This document shows, piece after piece, positions 6,413-12,918 of a stretch of 19,006 nt of DNA. The translations under genes and the position numbers were made by a program. The first letter of the stretch is position 1, and each line of letters opens with the position of its first letter. Below the pieces are notes generated by a model, which saw nothing but the letters and a program-made list of their open reading frames with translations, ran no database searches and had not been told where the DNA came from. The stretch spans positions 1 through 19,006 of the forward strand of contig JAEETM010000064.1 of NCBI GenBank assembly GCA_016290335.1, read 5' to 3'. Source of the DNA: Treponema sp. Its GTDB lineage: Bacteria > Spirochaetota > Spirochaetia > Treponematales > Treponemataceae.

Positions 6413-7192
6413 ATGAACAGTGAAATAAATAAACTCCTGGAAGCTGTCAGAGATGGCAGCGTGAGCGTAGAAGATGCATTACTTCAAATAAAAAAGCAGC
6501 CTTACGAAGATCTTGGATTTGCAAAGATTGATTTGCACAGAAAAGCTGTTCAGGGGACTGCCGAAGTTATTTATGGTGCCGGTAAAACTCCCGAACAGAT
6601 TACGCAGATAATCCGCACAATGCGGAAAGCCGGACAAAAAACTATTTTAGTAACCCGCCTTGATGAAGAAAAAGCTTCCCTGATTAGTGCACAGACTCCC
6701 CAAATTAAAATGGATTACCACAGGGATGCACGGATTGCAATTGTTGGTGAGCTGCCGGTTGCCGATGGGCTTGGAACTATTGTTGTGGCAACGGGTGGTA
6801 CAAGCGACATTCCGGTTGCAGAAGAAGCTGCCATTACTGCTGAAGCGCTCGGTAACAAAGTAACACGCCTTTACGATGTTGGAGTTGCGGGTCTTCACCG
6901 GCTGCTTTCCCACCTTGATGAAATAATGAACGCTTCGGTAATTATTGCGATTGCCGGTATGGAAGGTGCGCTTGCAAGTGTAATTGGCGGACTTGCTGAC
7001 TGTCCTGTAATTGCCGTGCCAACGAGTGTTGGTTATGGAGCTTCCTTTGAAGGACTTTCGGCTCTTCTTTCAATGCTTAATTCGTGTGCAAGCGGAGTTT
7101 CGGTTGTAAATATTGATAATGGTTTTGGTGCCGGTTATCTTGCAAACAGGATAAACCACATGAGTGCAAAGCCAGGTGCTGTGGAGGAATGA
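6413..7192 (+). CDS. larB: LarB, nickel-pincer cofactor biosynthesis (NaAD carboxylase/hydrolase)
   Basis: A 259-residue cytoplasmic protein of normal LarB length. LarB carboxylates the pyridine ring of nicotinic acid adenine dinucleotide at C5 and hydrolyses it, the first step to the nickel-pincer nucleotide used by lactate racemase (LarA) and relatives. The N-terminal half has the LarB signature YEDLGFAKIDLHR (31-43) and GTAEVIYGAGKTPEQ (48-62). Residues about 106-250 are PurE-like, with VVATGGTSDIPVAEEA (124-139), LYDVGVAGLHRLL (153-165), and the late LNSCASGVSVVNIDNGFGAG (222-241). Cys224 in that segment probably corresponds to the cysteine described as catalytic in Lactobacillus LarB. 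No strong ribosome site precedes the ATG, so translation may depend on coupling with the upstream genes. LarC starts three bases after its stop. LarE and a LarA homologue are not in the window. Confidence 0.95.
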   Translation: MNSEINKLLEAVRDGSVSVEDALLQIKKQPYEDLGFAKIDLHRKAVQGTAEVIYGAGKTPEQITQIIRTMRKAGQKTILVTRLDEEKASLISAQTPQIKMDYHRDARIAIVGELPVADGLGTIVVATGGTSDIPVAEEAAITAEALGNKVTRLYDVGVAGLHRLLSHLDEIMNASVIIAIAGMEGALASVIGGLADCPVIAVPTSVGYGASFEGLSALLSMLNSCASGVSVVNIDNGFGAGYLANRINHMSAKPGAVEE

Positions 7193-7195
7193 TTT

Positions 7196-8548
7196 ATGAA
7201 AACCTTATTTTTAGATTTACCGATGGGTGCAGCAGGCGACATGCTCAGTGCGGCTCTGTATGAGCTTTTAAATGATGAACAAAAGCGCTCTTTTATAGAA
7301 GAAATAAATGCGGCCGGCATTCCGGGTGTGAAAGTGGTTGCAGAAAAATCGATTAAGTGCGGGATTACGGGAACTCACTTTTCGGTAACCGTGGACGGTA
7401 TGGAAGAAGGTGCAGAAGAGCACGAACATCATCACCATGAACACGAGCACGAAGAGCACGAGCATCACCATGAGCATGAGCACACACACGACCATGACCA
7501 CCATCACGAGCACAATGAATCTCACGAGCACGAACATGAAGATGAGCATCACCACGACCATCACGATCACGATGAACACCATCATGAACATTCACACGAA
7601 CACCACCATCACCACCACTCTTCCATGGCAGAAATTGAATCCATCATCAACTCACTTAAAATCCCGGGCAGCGTAAAAAAAGATGTTATTGAAGTTTACA
7701 AACTTATTGCCCAAGCCGAAAGCAATGCTCACGGCGTTCCGGTCACCGACATTCATTTTCACGAAGTTGGAACAATGGATGCAATTGCAGATATCACAGC
7801 AGTTTGCCTTCTTATGAATAAAATAGGTGCAGATAAAATCTGTGCTTCGGCAGTAAATGTCGGTTCAGGACACGTTCATTGTGCGCACGGTATTCTTCCG
7901 GTGCCAGCCCCTGCAACTGCCTTTATCTTAAGGGAAGTTCCAGTTTACAGCGGCCACATTACAGGCGAGCTTTGTACTCCAACGGGTGCAGCCCTGCTCA
8001 AGCATTTTGTTACAAGCTTTGGAAACATGCCTCAGCTTAAAATCAATGCAATCGGTTATGGAATGGGTAAAAAAGATTTTGAAGCGGCAAACTGTGTGCG
8101 TGCAATTCTTGGACAGGGTGATGATGCACTTGAACAGGTTGTTGAGTTTACCTGCAATCTGGACGACATAAGTGCCGAAAGAATTGCCTTTGCAATGGAA
8201 CAGCTTTTTGCAGCAGGTGCAATAGAAGCGTACACAATTCCAGTTACAATGAAAAAATCACGTCCTGGAAATCTTTTGTGTGTAATGTGCATGGAAAGCG
8301 ACAAAGAAAAGATTCTTTCTACAATTTTTAAGCACACAACAACTCTTGGTGTCCGTGAAAACATAAGCAACCGCTATTTTCTTGACCGCACAATAGAAAC
8401 TGTAAAAACAGAGTTTGGTGATATTCGGATTAAACGGGCAGAAGGTTATGGTGTAAAACGCGCAAAGTATGAATACGAAGACCTTGCTGCCATCGCCAGA
8501 AAAACAGGAATGAGTATTGAAGAAATAACTGCAAAGCTTAATCAGTAA
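7196..8548 (+). CDS. larC: LarC, nickel insertion protein with a His-rich segment, single chain
   Basis: A 450-residue protein with ribosome site GGAGG at 7183-7187, inside larB. LarC is the CTP-dependent cyclometallase that inserts nickel into pyridinium-3,5-bisthiocarboxylic acid mononucleotide. The N-terminal LarC motif LFLDLPMGAAGDM (4-16) is intact, as are DIHFHEVGTMDAIADI (185-200), GSGHVHCAHGILPVPAPA (223-240) and GELCTPTGAALLKHF (257-271). The C-terminal LarC2 part begins near 315 with FTCNLDDISAE and contains MKKSRPGN (352-359). Residues 76-141 are an insert with 39 histidines plus many Glu and Asp, probably a nickel-binding store. In Lactobacillus plantarum larC is split into larC1/larC2 and expressed by programmed frameshifting; here one frame spans both parts. 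The stop lies inside the convergent HTH-FliM gene. Confidence 0.96.
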   Translation: MKTLFLDLPMGAAGDMLSAALYELLNDEQKRSFIEEINAAGIPGVKVVAEKSIKCGITGTHFSVTVDGMEEGAEEHEHHHHEHEHEEHEHHHEHEHTHDHDHHHEHNESHEHEHEDEHHHDHHDHDEHHHEHSHEHHHHHHSSMAEIESIINSLKIPGSVKKDVIEVYKLIAQAESNAHGVPVTDIHFHEVGTMDAIADITAVCLLMNKIGADKICASAVNVGSGHVHCAHGILPVPAPATAFILREVPVYSGHITGELCTPTGAALLKHFVTSFGNMPQLKINAIGYGMGKKDFEAANCVRAILGQGDDALEQVVEFTCNLDDISAERIAFAMEQLFAAGAIEAYTIPVTMKKSRPGNLLCVMCMESDKEKILSTIFKHTTTLGVRENISNRYFLDRTIETVKTEFGDIRIKRAEGYGVKRAKYEYEDLAAIARKTGMSIEEITAKLNQ

Positions 8549-9914
8549 TTCTCACACCATAAATGTTATCAACAACTACAACTTCTCCGCGTCCAATGCA
8601 TTTTCCGTCCTTTATGATGTAAATTGCATCTCCAATATAATTGTCAACCTCAAAAACTGTACCTTCGCCAATTTTAGATACATCTTCTTTTTCAACATGA
8701 CAGGCACCGAGTCGCAGTGCTACATAGTGTTCTTCATCATAGCGCAGGGGCTGTCCCTGTTTTACTTCCGTAATCCTCACTCCATACTGTTCGTCAACAC
8801 TAACTACTTCGCCGCCATAGAGCACTTCATTTTCAACAATAACATTGAGCGGTTCGCCAAACTTTTTTTGTGTCAAAAGGATTGTCCCCGGTTCAAAATC
8901 AACTGTATCTGGAAGGAACCGTCCAAACTCAACAAACAGATTATTTTCTACGGGTTTTGTTTTTATATCCGTAAGAACTTCCAGTTTTGGACCTTCACCA
9001 CCAAACAGTCCCATCTTCCTGCACATTCCCAGAAAATATGCATAATGGAACTGAACATTTATCATGCCAACGTATGAATCTGTTTTTACTTCGAGGGTAA
9101 CTAATACGCACATATCTCCGGGATTTTCGCCAGACGACCAGGGCAGCAAAGTATCAAACGTAAGTTTTTTTTCAAACTCTTCAAATGGTATGGATTTATC
9201 AGTATTTGCATAAATGATATTCTGCAGCATTTTTGTAAAATCCTTGATATAGGCCACATAAAGACAATCTTTATCTGTCTGAGTAAGTTCTGGAAACTTT
9301 TTGCAATCCTGTTTTAATAACAATTTTCCAATCATAGGATCAACTTCAACTGCAAAACCAAAATTGTCGTTACTGCAATAGTCATAAGAATAGAAAAAAG
9401 TTCTTTGAGGGACAGTCCTTAAAAACTCTTCATTTGTAAGCTCATCAACACTTGCCGTATGAATATCAAGTAAATCCTTCCGGCTCCCGACAAGCTCAGA
9501 ACGAAGGTTTTCGCAGAGTACTTCAAAAATATTACAGATTTTTCGTAAATCGTATTTTGAAAATAATGACGGTCTTTTAAAATCATAAATCCTTACACGT
9601 GCATCCTTATTTTTCAAAAACTGTTTATTTATTTTATCCCATCCATTCTGCTTATTAGCTTCTGCCAACATTTTCTGCACCTCTTCTTCCGTAAGTTCAC
9701 GTCTTTTAATTTCACCGTTCAAAAGAGAATCCACATCCGTTTCCAGCACCGCCGCAAGGTTTGGTAAAATTGCAACATCAGGACATCCATCCCCGCGTTC
9801 CCACTTGCTTACAGCCTTATCGCTAACATTTATCTGCTGTGCGAGCTCCTTTTGAGTCAGGCCCTTTTTTGTCCTTAAATAATTAATAAGTTTTCCAGTT
9901 TTCTGTGGTTCCAT
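8538..9914 (-). CDS. XRE helix-turn-helix fused to FliM-like core and two SpoA (FliM/FliN) domains
   Basis: A 458-residue protein starting at ATG 9914-9912, with GGAGG at 9930-9926 (11 bases upstream, slightly long). Residues 7-66 are a typical XRE helix-turn-helix (LRTKKGLTQKELAQ, then VSDKAVSKWERG), expected to bind DNA. Residues 74-83, LTEEEVQKML, resemble the N-terminal CheY-binding segment of FliM (LSQDEIDALL). Residues about 107-295 follow the FliM core in order: RIYDFKRPSLFSKYDLR (108-124), ASVDELTNEEFLRTVP (154-169), VEVDPMIGKLL (189-199), ELTQTDKD (209-216) and MCVLVTLEVK (268-277). The FliM GGxG segment that contacts FliG is absent after IGKLL. Two SpoA domains follow: about 313-384, ending VSVDEQYGVRITE, and 397-458, ending VVVVDNIYGVRITD. 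Ordinary FliM has one SpoA domain, and the second resembles FliN. The protein is probably a soluble regulator that senses a flagellar-switch or chemotaxis partner, rather than a motor part; this is inference. Confidence 0.9.
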   Translation of the reverse strand: MEPQKTGKLINYLRTKKGLTQKELAQQINVSDKAVSKWERGDGCPDVAILPNLAAVLETDVDSLLNGEIKRRELTEEEVQKMLAEANKQNGWDKINKQFLKNKDARVRIYDFKRPSLFSKYDLRKICNIFEVLCENLRSELVGSRKDLLDIHTASVDELTNEEFLRTVPQRTFFYSYDYCSNDNFGFAVEVDPMIGKLLLKQDCKKFPELTQTDKDCLYVAYIKDFTKMLQNIIYANTDKSIPFEEFEKKLTFDTLLPWSSGENPGDMCVLVTLEVKTDSYVGMINVQFHYAYFLGMCRKMGLFGGEGPKLEVLTDIKTKPVENNLFVEFGRFLPDTVDFEPGTILLTQKKFGEPLNVIVENEVLYGGEVVSVDEQYGVRITEVKQGQPLRYDEEHYVALRLGACHVEKEDVSKIGEGTVFEVDNYIGDAIYIIKDGKCIGRGEVVVVDNIYGVRITD

Positions 9915-9983
9915 AGTGCTTACAGCCTCCTTTTTGAGTTATTTCACTTTCACCATACCACTATTTTTGGCACAAGTCACCCG

Positions 9984-10071
9984 ACTCTACGTTGATTTTG
10001 GTAGAATTTACATTTTTAGGGTAGAATTTTAAGATTTTCAGTAGATTTATCCACGCAGTTAGGTAGAATTT
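9984..10071. promoter_or_regulatory. Direct-repeat array (GGTAGAATTT), operator candidate
   Basis: GGTAGAATTT occurs at 10000-10009, 10020-10029 and 10062-10071, with a variant lacking one base (AGTAGATTT) at 10040-10048. Start-to-start spacing is 20, 20 and 22 bp, close to two DNA turns. An inverted half site (ACTCTAC, reverse GTAGAGT) lies at 9984-9990. The array is upstream of the HTH-FliM gene (start 9914) and of the divergent esterase gene (start 10211). Binding of the HTH-FliM protein or another regulator is plausible. Confidence 0.55.
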
Positions 10072-10140
10072 TTAAGTTTATTTTTCAAATCCAAAATCCC
10101 AAGGAAATAATTTTTTTTCATTTTTATTTATTATTTTCAC

Positions 10141-10169
10141 TTGTCGCTTCATAAAAAAATCGTAATAAT
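10141..10169 (+). promoter_or_regulatory. Sigma-70 promoter for the esterase gene
   Basis: TTGTCG (10141-10146), 17 bp, AATAAT (10164-10169). Transcription would begin near 10176, 35 bases before the chosen ATG. The AT-rich stretch 10075-10140 between the repeat array and this promoter shows nothing else clear. Confidence 0.5.
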
Positions 10170-10210
10170 CATAGAAACATACACTTTTGATTTTATTGGA
10201 GCCTGTAAAC

Positions 10211-11992
10211 ATGACCAAGGAACAGACAAAAACAAATGAAACTTTTTCCGTAGCCGCTGTAATTTCTAATCACTGTGTTTTTCAGAGACAAAAAAATATT
10301 TCTCTTTTTGGAACAGCCCCTTGCGGCAGAATTATTAGCGCAGAGCTTTTTGACCGCAAAAATGAATTGCTTGCCAAAAATCAAACTGTCACATCATCCT
10401 CCCACTGGCTCCTACAGCTTCCACCTCTCGAAGCTCACAATGAATGTACACTAAAAATTACCTGCCACATATCGGGCACAAATAATAATGATGATAGAAC
10501 AAGTCCAACTTCAACTTCTACCGGCCCCCTCCTCGGCGAGAAAACCTTCACAGATATTTCAATTGGCGAAGTATGGCTTGCAGGCGGACAGTCGAACATG
10601 GAGTTTGAGCTGCAGAACTGTACGGAAGGCCCTGAAGAGCTTAAACTTAAAGAAGACCCGAATGTACGTTTTTACTACACAAACAAAATCGGCTGGATGG
10701 ACGAACACTTTTTCGAAGCCGAGCGCAACACCTGCTGGCAAACCTGGAACAGCGAATACAAAACTGCCTGGTCAGCCGTGGGCTATTTCTTTGCAAAAAA
10801 GCTTGCCGCAGAATTAAACCTTGAAAACAACTTCGACCTAAGTAAAGAAACTATTACCGTCGGCGTAATCGGCTGCAACTGGGGTGGAACAAGCGCAAGC
10901 GCCTGGATGAGCCGAGAATCTCTTGAAAAAGACACAGACTTAAAAACCTACCTTGACGAACAGGAAGAAGCAACAAAAGGAAAATCGATTCAGCAGCAAT
11001 GCGAAGAATACGACAAGTACGAAATTGAAAACAACGAATGGCAGAAAAAATCTGCAGAGCTTTACAGCAAAGACCCAAATATGGAATGGGACCAGGTTCA
11101 AAAGCTGCTTGGGCCTTGTCCTTGGCCGGGACCCCGCTCCTGCAAAAATCCTTACCGCCCGGCAGGACTTTATGAATGTATGCTCAAGCGAATCATTCCG
11201 TATACGCTCAAGGGTGTAATCTGGTACCAGGGCGAAAGCGACGACCACAAGCCCCGCAGTTATGCAAAGCTTTTTTCTACAATGATAGATGTCTGGCGCA
11301 CAGACTGGCACGACTCACACCTTCCGTTCGTTTTTGTTCAGCTGCCTGTAAACCGCTACAAGCAGGACAAGGATTTTAAGCACTGGTGTTTAATCCGCGA
11401 AGCACAGCAGAAGATTCACGACACTGTAAAAAATGCCTGGATGGCATGCACCTTCGATTTAGGCCAGTACAACGACATCCATCCAAAAGCAAAAAAAGAG
11501 CTTGCCGAGCGAATGGAAAAAATTGCCTGGAGCAAGGTTTACGGCAACAACACAACAGAACCGGTCTTTTCTCCAATGCTCCAGTCTTATATAATCACCG
11601 GAAACAAAATCCAGCTGACTTTTGACAACGCTGAAAATGGTTTTGAAGTTCATGATGTTTCATCTGACGGGCTTTCAAAAATGATGATGGAATATTACAG
11701 ACAGATGGAAGAACGCCAGGGTAACAAGGTTCCGGAACATTTTACAGGTTTTGAGCTTGCCGGGTCAGACGGCCTTTATTATCCTGCAGATTTTACATTG
11801 AGCGGAAATCAAATCACCCTAACCTGCGACAAAGTTCCAGCTCCAGCTTCTGCGCGTTATCTCTGGTACAATTACTGCCCGGCTATTGTTTACGCCAAAA
11901 ATGGTCTGCCTCTTGCACCTTTCCGCACTTGTGATGATGATGCAACAAAAACCACAGAACACGCAGAGATTCAGCAGATAATGACAGTTTAA
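10211..11992 (+). CDS. Sialate O-acetylesterase-like carbohydrate esterase (SASA family), no signal peptide
   Basis: A 593-residue protein. The frame allows a TTG start at 10187, but the ATG at 10211 has GGAG nine bases upstream (10198-10201) and is preferred. The fold is the SGNH-type SASA esterase, which removes O-acetyl groups from sialic acid or from plant polysaccharides such as xylan. An N-terminal beta domain covers about 12-90. The nucleophile block VWLAGGQSNMEFEL has Ser128 in GQSN. Further conserved blocks are VGVIGCNWGGTSASAWM (217-233), VIWYQGESD (336-344) and DIHPKAKKELAERM (422-435), where Asp422 and His424 complete the catalytic set. An acidic Gln/Glu/Lys-rich helical segment at about 240-285 looks like an insert. 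No signal peptide or lipobox is seen, so it probably acts in the cytoplasm on imported acetylated sugars. It is divergent from the HTH-FliM gene and shares its intergenic region. Confidence 0.9.
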   Translation: MTKEQTKTNETFSVAAVISNHCVFQRQKNISLFGTAPCGRIISAELFDRKNELLAKNQTVTSSSHWLLQLPPLEAHNECTLKITCHISGTNNNDDRTSPTSTSTGPLLGEKTFTDISIGEVWLAGGQSNMEFELQNCTEGPEELKLKEDPNVRFYYTNKIGWMDEHFFEAERNTCWQTWNSEYKTAWSAVGYFFAKKLAAELNLENNFDLSKETITVGVIGCNWGGTSASAWMSRESLEKDTDLKTYLDEQEEATKGKSIQQQCEEYDKYEIENNEWQKKSAELYSKDPNMEWDQVQKLLGPCPWPGPRSCKNPYRPAGLYECMLKRIIPYTLKGVIWYQGESDDHKPRSYAKLFSTMIDVWRTDWHDSHLPFVFVQLPVNRYKQDKDFKHWCLIREAQQKIHDTVKNAWMACTFDLGQYNDIHPKAKKELAERMEKIAWSKVYGNNTTEPVFSPMLQSYIITGNKIQLTFDNAENGFEVHDVSSDGLSKMMMEYYRQMEERQGNKVPEHFTGFELAGSDGLYYPADFTLSGNQITLTCDKVPAPASARYLWYNYCPAIVYAKNGLPLAPFRTCDDDATKTTEHAEIQQIMTV

Positions 11993-12035
11993 TCTCCGTG
12001 ACAGTTTGAGTTTTTTCCTGTACAATTCATTGCGT

Positions 12036-12869
12036 ATGGCAGAACGAATAGATAAAATCCTGGCCCACGAAGGCTTTGGTTCACGAAAAGATATAAGAAA
12101 GCTCCTTCACAATTGCGAGGTTTGCATTAACGGAGTTCGCGTTACAGATGCAGGCAAACAGCTTGATCCTCAGCGCGACATCATCACAATAGACGGCGAA
12201 GAAGTTGACCTTCATCAGAACCTCTACATTATGATGAATAAAATCATGCACACAGTTTCTTCAAATAAGGATGGCGAACATCAGACTGTTTTTGATTTAC
12301 TTGATGACAGCATGCGTACCCCGTATCTAGCCGAAAAGCTTCATCTTGTTGGCCGCCTTGACATGGACACCGAAGGCCTTCTTCTTTTTACAACCGATGG
12401 CGAACTAACTCACCGTGTTACATCACCAAAAACTCACATAGACAAAACATATTTCTGCGTTCTTGCCCACCCCGAAGATGAAGCTCACTGGTCGCAGATT
12501 GAAAAATCCTTTGCCGAAGGAATAGAAGTTGGTCCTGAAGATAACGAACAGGGCTTTCTCTGCAAACCCGCAACCGTAAAACGTGCCACCAAAGAGGAAT
12601 ACGAGCTTTACACCAAAAACTCTTCTGTTACAGAAAAAATTGAAAAGGAACTTGGCGACCAGACAGAAACCTCGAACCTGTACACCCAATCTGCAATTCT
12701 CACCATCACCGAAGGCAAATACCACCAGGTAAAACGAATGTTCCAGGCCGTAGACAATAAAGTAGTCTTTCTCAAACGCATTTCAATGGGCAGGCTCCAG
12801 CTGGACACAACTCTGCTGCCGGGAGAGTATAAGCTGCTCGATGAAGATGAAGTATCTCTCTTGTTTTAA
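12036..12869 (+). CDS. rsuA: 16S rRNA pseudouridine synthase, RsuA/RluB family
   Basis: A 277-residue cytoplasmic enzyme converting a uridine in ribosomal RNA to pseudouridine. ATG 12036 is chosen because the family begins here with the S4 RNA-binding domain (RIDKILAHEGFGSRKDIRKL, residues 4-23); a TTG at 12006 is open but adds unlike residues. No clear ribosome site precedes either. The catalytic block GRLDMDTEGLLLFTTDG (106-122) contains Asp109, the expected nucleophile. DKTYFCVL (136-143) and GKYHQVKRMFQAV (227-239) are the other family blocks, and the C-terminal LPGEYKLLDEDEV is typical of RsuA, which acts at position 516 of 16S rRNA; RluB acts on 23S, so the exact target is not certain. 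Residues about 187-215 are a charged insert between the blocks. It lies 43 bp after the esterase gene, and its 3' end carries the -35 box of the next gene. Confidence 0.88.
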   Translation: MAERIDKILAHEGFGSRKDIRKLLHNCEVCINGVRVTDAGKQLDPQRDIITIDGEEVDLHQNLYIMMNKIMHTVSSNKDGEHQTVFDLLDDSMRTPYLAEKLHLVGRLDMDTEGLLLFTTDGELTHRVTSPKTHIDKTYFCVLAHPEDEAHWSQIEKSFAEGIEVGPEDNEQGFLCKPATVKRATKEEYELYTKNSSVTEKIEKELGDQTETSNLYTQSAILTITEGKYHQVKRMFQAVDNKVVFLKRISMGRLQLDTTLLPGEYKLLDEDEVSLLF

Positions 12870-12889
12870 TATTTTTTAACTACTATAAT
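12861..12889 (+). promoter_or_regulatory. Sigma-70 promoter for fhs
   Basis: TTGTTT (12861-12866), 17 bp, TATAAT (12884-12889). The -35 box covers the last codons of rsuA. Start of transcription is near 12896, about 23 bases before the fhs ATG. Confidence 0.65.
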
Positions 12890-12918
12890 TTATTTATCTT
12901 ATTTTTTCAGAGGACGCC

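Noticed and set aside
7268..7676. Several open frames opposite or beside the His-rich part of larC
   Set aside because: The biased CAC/CAT/GAG codons remove stops from other frames. The Met/Val-rich or Thr-rich products are artefacts of that.
8000..8200. Possible programmed frameshift in larC, as in Lactobacillus plantarum
   Set aside because: The reading frame is open from the LarC1 to the LarC2 part, so no shift is needed.
8697..9077. Plus-strand open frame of 126 codons
   Set aside because: Antisense to the SpoA part of the HTH-FliM gene, with no ribosome site and no protein features.
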